Source: Herbidospora solisilvae
Lineage (GTDB): Bacteria; Actinomycetota; Actinomycetes; Streptosporangiales; Streptosporangiaceae
Assembly: GCF_009901565.1 (NCBI RefSeq)
Contig: NZ_WXEW01000002.1
Coordinates: 434,001-498,000, forward strand
Direction of reading: 5' to 3'
DNA: 64,000 nt
Positions 31,032-40,174 of this stretch are shown here, one piece after another. Both the position numbers and the translations under genes were made by a program. Below the pieces are notes generated by a model. The model was not told where the DNA came from and did not search any database. It saw only the letters and a list, made by a program, of their open reading frames with translations. Within the stretch, counting starts at the first letter, position 1. Each line of letters opens with the position of its first letter.

Positions 31032-32995
31032 TCCTGCTTGGGCGCCCCGAACATGATCTCGTCCCACGACGGCACCGAGGCGCGGCGGGCCCGCGACTTG
31101 CGGCGCGGGGCCGGCTTGGGCGCCGGGGCGGGCGCGGCGCCGGCGGGCACCGGCTCGGCCGGCTTCTCCTCCTTCGGCGCCGGCCGCTGCGCGGGCGGCT
31201 TCGGCTGCGGCGGCGCGGGCCGGGGCTTGACCGCCTTCGGCATGACCGCCGGAGTCGGCGGCTCCTCGACCTTGACGGGCTCCTCGGCGACCGGCTCGGG
31301 CGCGGCCTGCGGCGGCACCACGGCGGGCGCCTCCGGCGCGACGAACGCGGGCCCCTCATCGGCGGCACGCTCCACGCCCCCAGCGACGGCCCCGGCGTCG
31401 GCGGCCCGCGGTCCGGCCTGCGGGGCGGCCTTCGCCTCGTCGACCGCCGAAGCGGCCTGCGGGCCGGGCGTCGCGGCGGCGGCCTGAGAAGGGGTCGCCG
31501 GGGCGGTGACCTGCGGCGCGGCCGAAGGGGCCGGGGCGGCGTCCCCGGTCTGGGAAGCCGTGTCGGCCTGGGCGGGGGCCTGCGGCGCGGCCGAAGAGGC
31601 CTGAGCGGTGTCGACCGCCTGGGGAGCCGTGTCGGCCTGGGCAGCGGCGGCGGGGGCCTGCGCCTCGGGCGCGACCGGCCGGTTGTCGGGCGCGGCCGAC
31701 TGGTCGCCGGACCCGGTCGTGGCGGTGCCCGGCTGGTCGGACGCGCCGGGGCGCGCCTCCGAGACGGGCACGCTCGGCTGGGCCTGCGGCACAGCGGGCG
31801 TGCTCGTGTGTGTTTCCGGCGCGACGGATGTGCTCGCGTGTGCATCCGGCGAGGCGGGTGCACCTGACTGCGGGCTTGGCGCGGTTGTGGGGCCGACCTC
31901 CGGCCCGGCCGATGCGACGGCATCGGCCGTCGGCTCAGGCGTGCTCGACGCTTCGGGAGCGGCGGTGGGCGAGGGCGCCTGCGCGGCCTGTCCGACCTGG
32001 GCTTCCGGGGCGGCGGGCGGCTCGGGTGCGTGCTGCCGCGTGGGCGCGACGGCCTGCGGCTCGGCCGCCGTGTGGTGCGGCTGCTGCGGCGCCGGCGCGT
32101 AGCGCGGCTCGGAGGATGCGGGCTCGGGCGTCGCGTAGCTGGTGGGCGCGCTGACCTGCGGCTCCGCGTAGCGCGGCTCCTGGTAGGAGGGCGCCGGGGC
32201 GGGCACGCGGGGCGGCTCGGGCTCGTGGAAGGCGGCGGGGGCGGCTTCGGGGGTGAAGCGGGGGGAGAAGTGGTCGGGCAGGTTGCCGGTCGGGGCGACC
32301 CTTAACGGTGGGGGCTCGGCCAGGTCGTAGTCGTAGTCGCGCGGCGGCACCGGGGCGAGCTTGCCCGCTATCCGGGGCACGAACGGCCGGACCGTCGCCT
32401 CTTCGGCCTGCGGCTCGACGTAGTCGTCGGCCGACAGGCGCATCGCCTCGTCGTCGTAGGGGGAGACGTGGCGGCGGCGCGGGTCGAAGAGCCACTCGGC
32501 GTGGCGGGTGTGGCCGTTCCAGACGTACCCGAGCTTGATGCGCCACAGGTTGTCGTCGCGCTTGCAGGAGTCCCAGTCGATCTCGTCGGTGGGCACGCCG
32601 CGCCGGGTGAGGCGCTCGGCGACGAGCTCGCCGAGCGTGGGGCGGGCGGCCGCCTCGCCGGGGAGGCGGACGGCGCAGCGCTGGGCCTGCTGGGCCATGT
32701 ATTCGCGTTCCTGGAGCACCGGCCCCTCGAACCAGCGGACGCGCTCGACCGGGATGCCCGCCGTGGCGGCGATCTCCTCGGCGGTCTCACCGGCTCGGAT
32801 CCGGGCCTGGATCTCCTTGGGACGCAACGGGCTCTCCACTTCGATCTCATATTGACCGAGACGGGAGAAGTTGCCGCGGACGGCAGCACGGAGCCGGTCG
32901 TCGACGGGCAGCGTGAAGCGGGTACCTCTCCCGGCCGTGGCCAGGACGAGATAGGTGCCGTCCTCACTCACCGCGACGAGACGGAGCTCCTGCAT
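31028..32995 (-). CDS. sepH: Septation protein SepH
   Basis: This actinobacterial cell-division protein promotes FtsZ filament assembly. It has 655 residues. The conserved N-terminal DUF3071 region (about 1-175) begins MQELRLVAVSEDGTYLVLAT and includes a helix-turn-helix-like ETAEEIAATAGIPVERVRWFEGPVLQEREYMAQQAQ, which in Streptomyces SepH is important for function. The remainder is a long Ala/Pro/Glu-rich disordered region with a short basic conserved C-terminus (RRKSRARRASVPSWDEIMFG). The linker is much longer than in Streptomyces SepH as I recall it. ATG 32995 is chosen at the conserved MQELRLV. Confidence 0.95.
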   Translation of the reverse strand: MQELRLVAVSEDGTYLVLATAGRGTRFTLPVDDRLRAAVRGNFSRLGQYEIEVESPLRPKEIQARIRAGETAEEIAATAGIPVERVRWFEGPVLQEREYMAQQAQRCAVRLPGEAAARPTLGELVAERLTRRGVPTDEIDWDSCKRDDNLWRIKLGYVWNGHTRHAEWLFDPRRRHVSPYDDEAMRLSADDYVEPQAEEATVRPFVPRIAGKLAPVPPRDYDYDLAEPPPLRVAPTGNLPDHFSPRFTPEAAPAAFHEPEPPRVPAPAPSYQEPRYAEPQVSAPTSYATPEPASSEPRYAPAPQQPHHTAAEPQAVAPTRQHAPEPPAAPEAQVGQAAQAPSPTAAPEASSTPEPTADAVASAGPEVGPTTAPSPQSGAPASPDAHASTSVAPETHTSTPAVPQAQPSVPVSEARPGASDQPGTATTGSGDQSAAPDNRPVAPEAQAPAAAAQADTAPQAVDTAQASSAAPQAPAQADTASQTGDAAPAPSAAPQVTAPATPSQAAAATPGPQAASAVDEAKAAPQAGPRAADAGAVAGGVERAADEGPAFVAPEAPAVVPPQAAPEPVAEEPVKVEEPPTPAVMPKAVKPRPAPPQPKPPAQRPAPKEEKPAEPVPAGAAPAPAPKPAPRRKSRARRASVPSWDEIMFGAPKQD

Positions 32996-33309
32996 GCGAG
33001 TCCCTTCGTCGTGCGAAATCTTCCCCCGGACCCTTGAGTCTCTCGCGTGAGCCGGTTGCCTTCCAAGCACCGTACCCGGCATGTCCGAACATCGCCTTCT
33101 CCAGGGGCTGCGGAGGCGACATGAAGCCGGTCACATTCTTAGGCAGAGTAATGGCGCGAGCCACGGCCGGCCGTCGGCCGTCCGCGTCTCGCCTCGTCGC
33201 GTTCACCCTGCTATAGACAGGCTGGTTGAGCAAGCGATTCAGGGTCCTCCCCGGATTCTCGCGTGAGACGTGGCGGATGGAGGTGAACTTGGGTCAACTG
33301 CGCGGAGAA
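32996..33309. other. Intergenic region upstream of sepH
   Basis: 314 bases with no credible gene; short frames on both strands are low-complexity. It must hold the sepH promoter. I see no clear -35/-10 pair or terminator hairpin. Confidence 0.4.
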
Positions 33310-34587
33310 CTAGGCGCCCAGGACACGGTCCAGGTAGGCGTTGGCGAAGAGGCGGTCCGGGTCGACCCGGTCACGTAGTGCGACGAAATCCCTGAAACGC
33401 GGATATACCTGGGAAAGATAGGTGGCATCCGTGTTGTGCAGCTTGCCCCAGTGGGGCCGCCCGTCCAGGCCGGTCATGATCTCCTCGACGGCGGCGAAGT
33501 AGCCGGGGTTCGGCGTGCGCCGGTAGACGTGGCAGGCGATGTACGCCGAGTCGCGGTCGTAGGCGGTCGAGAGCCAGGCCGTCGAGGGCGGCGTGACCCG
33601 CACCTCCACCGGGAACGAGATCCGCCACGGCGACCGCTCCATCAGGGCGCGCACCTCACGGAGGGCGTCGGCCAGATGGCGGCGCGGGATCGCCCACTCC
33701 GTCTCCAGGAACCGCACCTCGCGCACGCTGGTGAACACCCTGTACGCCGTGTCGGAGGTCTCCGACGTGCCGAGCACCATCCCGGAGAGCCGGTTGACCG
33801 GCGGGATGATCGACGGGAACCGCGCCCCGACCCGGTTGGCCGCCCCGAACAGGGTGTTCTCCACGAAGACGTCGTCGAGCCAGGTGCGGAACCGGCCCGG
33901 CGCGTGCTGCCCGCCGGCCGCCCGGTTGTTCCGCTTCACCAGGCACAGGTCGGTGTGGGGCAGCCAGAAGAAGTCGAGGTGCTCGTTCTCCAGCGTGAGC
34001 GTGTCGAGGGCGTCGAGGATCTGCTCGAACCGCATCGGCGAGCGCTGGTTGCGCAGCAGGAACGCCGGCTCGACCCGGAACGTCACCGCCGTCACGACGC
34101 CCAGCGCCCCCAGCCCGACCCGGGCCGCGTCGAACAGGTCGCCCTCGGAGACCGTCACGGCCGAGCCGTCGGCCAGCACGAGATCGAGCGCGGTCACCTG
34201 GTCGGCCAGCCCACCGACCGACCGGCCGCTGCCGTGGGTGCCGGTCTGGACGGCGCCCGCCACCGTCTGGAGCGTGATGTCGCCCATGTTGGCCAGCGCC
34301 AGCCCGCGCCGGTCGAGCTCGACGTTCAGCACGTGGATCGGGGTGCCGGCGGCCACGGTGACGGTGCCGTCGCCGAACGACAGGATCCCGGTCAGGCCCT
34401 CGGGCCGGAGCATGATCCCGTCGGTGAGGGCCACGCCCGTGAAGGAGTGGCCCGTGCCGATCATGCGGACCGTGCGGCCCTGGCGCTTGGCGTCGGTCAC
34501 CGCCTCGGCGACCTCGGCGGGTGAACGGGGCGTGCGCGTCTCAGCCGGAGTGATCGACTGGTTGCCCGCCCAGTTCGTGAACGTCAT
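33310..34587 (-). CDS. D-arabinono-1,4-lactone / L-gulonolactone oxidase family protein
   Basis: This 425-residue FAD-dependent oxidoreductase of the vanillyl-alcohol-oxidase superfamily has an N-terminal FAD-binding domain (about 15-185) with IGTGHSF, NMGDITLQTVAGAVQTGTHGSG and LVLADGSAV, and a C-terminal ALO-type domain ending in PHWGKLHNTD and YPRFRDFVALRDRVDPDRLFANAYLDRVLG. It oxidises an aldono-lactone or alditol; the exact substrate is not visible. ATG overlaps the stop of the MFS gene by four bases, so they form an operon, perhaps for uptake and oxidation of one compound or export of the product. Confidence 0.92.
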   Translation of the reverse strand: MTFTNWAGNQSITPAETRTPRSPAEVAEAVTDAKRQGRTVRMIGTGHSFTGVALTDGIMLRPEGLTGILSFGDGTVTVAAGTPIHVLNVELDRRGLALANMGDITLQTVAGAVQTGTHGSGRSVGGLADQVTALDLVLADGSAVTVSEGDLFDAARVGLGALGVVTAVTFRVEPAFLLRNQRSPMRFEQILDALDTLTLENEHLDFFWLPHTDLCLVKRNNRAAGGQHAPGRFRTWLDDVFVENTLFGAANRVGARFPSIIPPVNRLSGMVLGTSETSDTAYRVFTSVREVRFLETEWAIPRRHLADALREVRALMERSPWRISFPVEVRVTPPSTAWLSTAYDRDSAYIACHVYRRTPNPGYFAAVEEIMTGLDGRPHWGKLHNTDATYLSQVYPRFRDFVALRDRVDPDRLFANAYLDRVLGA

Positions 34588-35786
34588 GAATGTGAACGAT
34601 ACTCAGAAACGACCGGCGTGCGTAGCCATCCCGAGCCCAGCAGGCCCACGAGCGCGGCCAGCAGGGCGCAGCCGAAGGCGAAGCCGTAGGCGTTGGAGGC
34701 GCCGAAGGTCTCCGCCAGGTGGCCGCCCGCCCAGGCGCCGATGGCCACGCCGAACCCGATCGACGTCGACAACCACGACATGCCCTCGTTGAGCTGCGGC
34801 GCCGGGACCAGCCGCTCGATCAGCGAGAAGCCGGTGATCAGGGTGGGCGAGATGGCCAGGCCGGCGAAGAACAGCGCGACCGCCATCGGGGCCAGCTCGC
34901 CGATCAGCACGATCGGGGTCAGGCCGACGGCGAAGACACCCAGGCCGCGCACGAACCGGCTGCGGAGGGTGATCTTCCAGGCGCGGGAGCCGTACCAGAG
35001 ACCCGAGACCATCGACCCGGCGCTGAAGGAGGCCAGCAGCAGCCCGGCCACGCCCTTGTGGCCGTGCTCCTCGGCGAAGGCCACGGTGACGATGTCGACC
35101 GTGCCGAACACGGCGCCCATGCCGAGCAGGACGACCGACAGTAGCGCCACACCCGGGATCGCGATCGGCGAGCCCCGGTGCTCCCGGTGCCGCACGACCG
35201 GCGGCTGGCTCGACTTGAGCAGCGAGAACGCCAGGGTGCCCGACACCGCCAGGACGACGGCGACGATCAGACCGGCGTACACGTTCAGCGACGTGGCCAC
35301 CACCGCGGTGAAGGCCGGTCCGGTGACGAAGATGACCTCGTCGGCGACCGACTCGAACGAGAAGGCGGTGTGCAGCTTCGCCGGGTCGTCGAGCAGGTGC
35401 GACCAGCGCGCCCGCACCATCGACCCGAGCTGCACCGCCGTCGTGCCCGCCAGGGCGGCGGCGGCGAACAGCGCCCAGACCGGCGCCTCGGCCTGGGCCA
35501 GCAGCATCAGCGCGACCAGCGCGCCGCCGTGGGCCAGCACCGCGGGCACGACGATCCGCGCCTGCCCGAAACGGTCGCTCAGCCGCCCCATGACGGGCGC
35601 GCCGACGGCGGTGGCGAGAGCGAAGACGGCCGCGACGGCGCCCGCCGTCGCGATGGATCCGGTGACCGCCGAGACGAGCAGCGTGATCCCGATGCCCAGC
35701 ATGGACATGGGGATGCGCCCGACGAAACCGGAGATGACGAAGCCCTTCGCACCTGGCGTGCGGAACAGACCTCGATACGTACGCAT
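34584..35786 (-). CDS. MFS transporter
   Basis: The 400-residue product has about 12 hydrophobic segments in two halves, with the intracellular loop motif GRLSDRFGQARI (about 67-78) typical of drug/sugar efflux MFS proteins. It is translationally coupled to the lactone oxidase gene (ATGA). Substrate unknown. In related actinomycete genomes an MFS gene lies between sepH and ferrochelatase, as here. Confidence 0.92.
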   Translation of the reverse strand: MRTYRGLFRTPGAKGFVISGFVGRIPMSMLGIGITLLVSAVTGSIATAGAVAAVFALATAVGAPVMGRLSDRFGQARIVVPAVLAHGGALVALMLLAQAEAPVWALFAAAALAGTTAVQLGSMVRARWSHLLDDPAKLHTAFSFESVADEVIFVTGPAFTAVVATSLNVYAGLIVAVVLAVSGTLAFSLLKSSQPPVVRHREHRGSPIAIPGVALLSVVLLGMGAVFGTVDIVTVAFAEEHGHKGVAGLLLASFSAGSMVSGLWYGSRAWKITLRSRFVRGLGVFAVGLTPIVLIGELAPMAVALFFAGLAISPTLITGFSLIERLVPAPQLNEGMSWLSTSIGFGVAIGAWAGGHLAETFGASNAYGFAFGCALLAALVGLLGSGWLRTPVVSEYRSHS

Positions 35787-35961
35787 GAGAGCAGTCCTCT
35801 ACCCGTTCCCAAGCGTCCGGGCGAACCGAAAAGACGGCTGCGGCCATGGGGGAATGGGATGGCACGCGGACGACTACTGCTTACTCCCCTTGAAACTCTT
35901 CTGACCATGGCTCACAGCCGATATGGATGGCAAGTGAGTTTCCGGTCGATAAGGTACCAAC

Positions 35962-37116
35962 GTGAACCAGGCTCCCCGTCATCCCCGGTTCACGCCGCTC
36001 CGCGCCCTCGTGACCGGGCTCGCCGCGACCATCGTGGTGACGGTCGCCGCCGGCGGTGTGTTCCTCCTCAACGACACCGGCCGTCCCGTCGCCGGTGAGG
36101 CCGCACCGCCCCCGCCTTCGCCGACCGTTCTGCCCGGCCCCCTCGCGCCGTCGGCGCCGCCCCGGCAGATCGGCGGGCCCGGCGTCCCGGTCACCCCGCC
36201 GCAACTGCTCGGCATCGCGCCCCGGCCGGTGCCCCAGGAGACAGTGCTGCGCATCGCCAAGGTGAAACACGTCGAGAAGGTCGCCCTGGTGGGCGGCGGC
36301 GGGGTCCGGCTGTCGGGCCACCCGCTGCAGCTGCTCGCCGTCGAACCGGCCCAGTTCCGGTCGTGGACGCCCGAACCGGTCGCCCAGCATCCGGAGGTGT
36401 GGAGCGCCATCGCGCGCGGCGAGGTGGTCGCCGACCCGGCCGTCATGAAGCGGCTCGGCATGGTGCTCGGCAAGGAGTACCAGGTCGACAACGGCCCGCG
36501 CCTGCGCATCGCCGCCTCGGCCCACCTCGGCTTCCCCAACATCGACGGCCTGATCTCCAAGGACCTCGGCGCGCGGCTCGGCTTCTCCGAGGGCGTGGTC
36601 GTGCTCGTGCACGGCGACAACGTCAGCGGGACGCGGGTGCGCAAGCTGATGGGCGACGGCTCCAGCGTCGTGCCCATCGGGAAGGTCAAGGAGGAGGCGG
36701 CGCGGCAGCCCGCCGCCCGGACCACCCTCGTCGGCCGCCCGGCCAGCTACCTGGAGCTCTACCGGAAGGCGGTCGCCGTCTGCCCGGGGTTGTCGTGGAC
36801 GGTCCTGGCCGCGATCGGCCAGGTCGAGAGCGGCCACGGGCGCAACAACGGCCCCTCGTCGGCCGGGGCCCTCGGGCCGATGCAATTCATGCCGGCCACC
36901 TGGCGGGCCTACGGCGTCGACGGCGACGGCGACGGGGTGGCCGACATCTGGAACGCCTACGACGCCGTGCCCGGCGCGGCCAACTACCTCTGCGCCACCG
37001 GCGCGGCCGGTGGCGGCGAGAGCCTCAGGAAGGCCGTGTGGGCCTACAACCACTCGTGGGACTACGTGAACAAGGTGCTGGGACTGGCCGGCGCCTACGC
37101 CCGCGCCTATCCCTGA
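35962..37116 (+). CDS. Secreted lytic transglycosylase (SLT domain)
   Basis: The 384-residue product has a signal anchor (about 15-37) and Pro-rich linker, then a SAF/NTP-like middle region and a C-terminal SLT domain (about 270-384) with catalytic E289 (IGQVESGHG), the SAGALGPMQFMPATW block and AYDAVPGAANYLC. It cleaves peptidoglycan glycan strands outside the membrane. GTG/ATG choice: start at 35962 gives the natural signal peptide. It converges with ferrochelatase; the two coding ends overlap by ten bases. Confidence 0.9.
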   Translation: MNQAPRHPRFTPLRALVTGLAATIVVTVAAGGVFLLNDTGRPVAGEAAPPPPSPTVLPGPLAPSAPPRQIGGPGVPVTPPQLLGIAPRPVPQETVLRIAKVKHVEKVALVGGGGVRLSGHPLQLLAVEPAQFRSWTPEPVAQHPEVWSAIARGEVVADPAVMKRLGMVLGKEYQVDNGPRLRIAASAHLGFPNIDGLISKDLGARLGFSEGVVVLVHGDNVSGTRVRKLMGDGSSVVPIGKVKEEAARQPAARTTLVGRPASYLELYRKAVAVCPGLSWTVLAAIGQVESGHGRNNGPSSAGALGPMQFMPATWRAYGVDGDGDGVADIWNAYDAVPGAANYLCATGAAGGGESLRKAVWAYNHSWDYVNKVLGLAGAYARAYP

Positions 37117-38069
37117 GGGCGGGGGCGCGAGGGAGCCGGGCAGCAGGTGACCGGGCAGGCCGTCGGCTCGGGCTCGTTCACCAGGTCGCGGATCATCTCG
37201 ACGAACCTCGGGTGGGTGCCGGCCGTGCCCGCGCGGGCCAGCCGCAGGCCCAGTTCGCCGGCCCGGTCGCGGGCCTCCACGTCGAGGTCGTAGAGCACCT
37301 CCATGTGGTCGGAGACGAACCCGATCGGCACCAGCACGACCGACTCGACCCCCTTGGCGTGGAGGGTCTCCAGGTGGTCGCACACGTCGGGCTCCAGCCA
37401 CGGGATGTGCGGCGGCCCGCTGCGGCTCTGCCAGACCAGGTCGAAGTCGCTGGCCCCGACCTCGGCGGCGACCAGCGCGGAGGCCTCCCGGAGCTGGCGC
37501 TCGTAGGCGTTGCCCTGCGGCCCGGCCGAGACGGCCATCGACACCGGGATCGAGTGGGCCGTGAACACCAGCCGCGCGTCGCCGCCGACCTCGGCCAGGG
37601 CCGCGCGGGTGCGGTCGGCCATCGCGGCCACGAACCCCGGATGGTCGTAGAAGTGGCGCATCTTGACCAGCTCGGGCCCATCGGGCACCGCCGCGGCGGC
37701 CCGCGCGATGTCCTCGCGGTACTGGCGGCAGCTCGAGTAGGACGCCGTGGCCGCCGTCGCGAACGCCGCCGCCTTCCTGATCCCGTCGGCCTTCATCTGG
37801 GCGACGGTCTCCTCCAGGAAGGGGTGCCAGTTGCGGTTGCCCCAGTAGACCGGCAGGTCGACGATCTTGCGTAGCTCCTCGACCAGCGCCCGGTTCTGCG
37901 CGTTGATCGGGCTGGCCCCGCCCATCGACTGGTAGTGGGCCTCCACCTCCAGCAGCCGCTCGCGCGGCACACCCCGTCCGCGCACCACGTTCTCCAGGAA
38001 CGGGAGCACGTCTTCCGGACGCTCGGGCCCGCCGAACGACAGCACGACGATCGCGTCGTAGTTCCCCAT
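37107..38069 (-). CDS. hemH: Ferrochelatase (coproporphyrin III type)
   Basis: The 320-residue enzyme inserts iron into coproporphyrin III in the Gram-positive heme pathway (also called cpfC). Visible are LSFGGPERPEDVLPFLENV (10-28), YWGNRNWHPFLEETV (75-89), the catalytic His172 (FTAHSIPVSM) and PWLEPDVCDHLE. C114 plus the C-terminal cluster C305, C309, C310 could provide the [2Fe-2S] ligands known from actinobacterial ferrochelatases, although the spacing differs from the Mycobacterium pattern as I remember it. Its place upstream of suhB is conserved in Streptomyces; here the cassette at 40.2-44.7 kb lies between. Confidence 0.95.
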   Translation of the reverse strand: MGNYDAIVVLSFGGPERPEDVLPFLENVVRGRGVPRERLLEVEAHYQSMGGASPINAQNRALVEELRKIVDLPVYWGNRNWHPFLEETVAQMKADGIRKAAAFATAATASYSSCRQYREDIARAAAAVPDGPELVKMRHFYDHPGFVAAMADRTRAALAEVGGDARLVFTAHSIPVSMAVSAGPQGNAYERQLREASALVAAEVGASDFDLVWQSRSGPPHIPWLEPDVCDHLETLHAKGVESVVLVPIGFVSDHMEVLYDLDVEARDRAGELGLRLARAGTAGTHPRFVEMIRDLVNEPEPTACPVTCCPAPSRPRPQG

Positions 38070-38099
38070 GTGCCCAGCTTAGGGGGGTAGGTTCGACGG

Positions 38100-40025
38100 A
38101 TGAGCTCGATCTTCCAGGATGTGCGTGACTACGTCGCCGTCCCGCGGACGGCGTCGCTGCGACTCGCCCCCGACGGCTCCCGGCTGGTGGCCGTCACGCA
38201 GTCCCTGAACCCCGACCGCAAGAGCTACGGCACGGCGATCTACGACATCCCCCTCGACCCCTCCGGCGAGCCCACCCGGCTGACCCGGTCGGCGAAGGGA
38301 GAGAGCGGCGCCGTCTTCACCCCCGACGGCGACCTGCTCTTCGTGTCCGCCCGCCCGGACCCCGCCGAGAAGGACGCGGACGACCGGCCCGCCCTGTGGC
38401 TCCTGCCGAAGACCGGCGAGGCCCGCCGCCTGGCCACCCGCCCGGGAGGCGTCTCCGGCGTGCGGGCCGGCGGCTCCTCGATCGTGTACGTCGCCGACGT
38501 CTACCCCGGCGACCCCGAGTCCGAGCGCGACCGCCGCAAGGAACGCGAGGAGGCCGGCATCACCGCGATCCTCCACGAGGGCTACCCGGTCCGCTTCTGG
38601 GACCACGACCTCGGCCCCGGCAACCCCCGGCTGTTCTCGCTGGAGCACGGCGACCTGACCCCCGACGCGGGCGCCGCCCTGCAGCGCACCTCCTTCGACG
38701 TCACCCCCGACGGCACGACCGTCGTGGCGTTGTGGCGTGACGACCTGCCGGGCGGCGACCACCGCGTCCGCGTGGTCGGGCTGACCGCAGGCGAGCGCCG
38801 GGTCCTGGCGAGCGACGACGACCACAACTTCGAGGGCCCCGTCGTGATCTCGCCCGACGGCCGCTACATCGCCTGCCACCGCGAGCGCCTCACCTCCGAG
38901 ACGGTGTCGGCCAGGGGCGAGCTCTGGCTGATCGACCTGGAGACCGGCGACCAGCGCGCCCTGGGCGACTCCGGCTACTCGATCGCCTGGGCCCCCGACT
39001 CCTCGTTCCTGTACGCCGCCTGCGACGACCGCGGCCGCCGCCCGATCTTCGCGGTGTCCCTCGACGGCGAGCGCCGCAGGGTCACCCCCGACCACGGCGC
39101 GTACACCGAGATCAACGTGGCCCCCGACGGCACGGTCTACGCCCTGCGCGGCGCCGTCGACCACCCGCCGGTGCCGGTCAAGCTGGCCGACGGCGGCTAC
39201 GTCGTCCTGCCGTCGCCGACCCCGGTCCCCGACCTGCCCGGCACGCTCACCGAGATCACCGCCACCGCCGAAGACGGCACCGAGATCCACGCCTGGCTGG
39301 TGCTGCCCGCCTCCGACGAGCCCGCCCCGCTGCTCCTGTGGATCCACGGCGGCCCGCTCGGCAGCTGGAACGACTGGTCGTGGCGCTGGAACCCGTGGAT
39401 CATGGCCGCCCGGGGCTACGCCGTCCTGCTGCCCGACCCCGCCATGTCGACCGGCTACGGCCAGCAGATGATCGACCGTGGCTGGGGTGAGTGGGGCCCG
39501 GTCACCCACGGCGACCTGATGGCCATCACCGACGCGGCGTGCAAGCTCCCCGAGATCGACGAGACCCGCACCGCCGCCATGGGGGGCTCCTTCGGCGGCT
39601 ACATGGCCAACTGGGTGGCCGGCCACACTACGCGCTTCAAGGCGATCGTCACCCACGCCTCCCTGTGGAACCTCGACCAGTTCGCCGGCACGACCGACGT
39701 CTCCTCCTACTGGCAGCGCGAATTCGGCCTGCCCGGCTCGCCCCGCTACGAGCGCCTGTCGCCCCACCACCGGCTCGACCAGATCGCCACACCGATGCTG
39801 GTCATCCACGGAGACAAGGACTACCGCGTCCCGATCGGCGAGGCCCTGCGGTTGTGGTGGGACCTCCAGCGCACGGGGGCCGAGGCCAAGTTCCTGTACT
39901 TCCCGGACGAGAACCACTGGATCCTCAAGCCCGGCAACACGATCGCCTGGTACGAGACGATCTTCGCCTTCCTGGCCCACCACGTGCGGGGAGAGGAGTG
40001 GCACCGACCCGGCTCGGTGGCTTGA
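38100..40025 (+). CDS. S9-family prolyl oligopeptidase-like peptidase
   Basis: The 641-residue protein has an N-terminal beta-propeller (about 25-380, repeated F(S/T)PDG-type blades) and a C-terminal alpha/beta-hydrolase domain. The nucleophile Ser is in GGSFGGYM (about 497-504); the Asp is in HGDKDYRVPIG and the His in ENHWIL near the end. It probably cleaves short peptides in the cytoplasm, as no signal peptide is present. It is a single gene ending in a strong terminator, divergent from ferrochelatase. Confidence 0.95.
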   Translation: MSSIFQDVRDYVAVPRTASLRLAPDGSRLVAVTQSLNPDRKSYGTAIYDIPLDPSGEPTRLTRSAKGESGAVFTPDGDLLFVSARPDPAEKDADDRPALWLLPKTGEARRLATRPGGVSGVRAGGSSIVYVADVYPGDPESERDRRKEREEAGITAILHEGYPVRFWDHDLGPGNPRLFSLEHGDLTPDAGAALQRTSFDVTPDGTTVVALWRDDLPGGDHRVRVVGLTAGERRVLASDDDHNFEGPVVISPDGRYIACHRERLTSETVSARGELWLIDLETGDQRALGDSGYSIAWAPDSSFLYAACDDRGRRPIFAVSLDGERRRVTPDHGAYTEINVAPDGTVYALRGAVDHPPVPVKLADGGYVVLPSPTPVPDLPGTLTEITATAEDGTEIHAWLVLPASDEPAPLLLWIHGGPLGSWNDWSWRWNPWIMAARGYAVLLPDPAMSTGYGQQMIDRGWGEWGPVTHGDLMAITDAACKLPEIDETRTAAMGGSFGGYMANWVAGHTTRFKAIVTHASLWNLDQFAGTTDVSSYWQREFGLPGSPRYERLSPHHRLDQIATPMLVIHGDKDYRVPIGEALRLWWDLQRTGAEAKFLYFPDENHWILKPGNTIAWYETIFAFLAHHVRGEEWHRPGSVA

Positions 40026-40046
40026 CCGATGTCGTCCGACAGTTCG

Positions 40047-40074
40047 CGGGGCCCGTTCTGAGAGCCGGGCCCCG
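40047..40074 (+). terminator. Terminator after S9 peptidase gene
   Basis: A perfect nine-base stem (CGGGGCCCG at 40047-40055, CGGGCCCCG at 40066-40074) with a ten-base loop is followed by TCTTATT. It separates the peptidase from the methyltransferase cassette. Confidence 0.85.
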
Positions 40075-40174
40075 TCTTATTCGCGACGCATCAATGGGAA
40101 GCTCATACTCATACCCGGTTTTCTTTGGCGTGAAGCGTCAATAGCGGGAACTGTCGAATACATCCCGATCTCAT

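Noticed and set aside
31028-32500. Many long opposite-strand and alternate-frame open frames over sepH and other genes
   Set aside because: High GC produces long shadow frames; they lack start signals and mirror the real gene's codon bias.
35787-35961. Possible ydaO/c-di-AMP riboswitch before the lytic transglycosylase gene
   Set aside because: Only short G-rich words resemble the consensus; I could not assemble the required paired elements.
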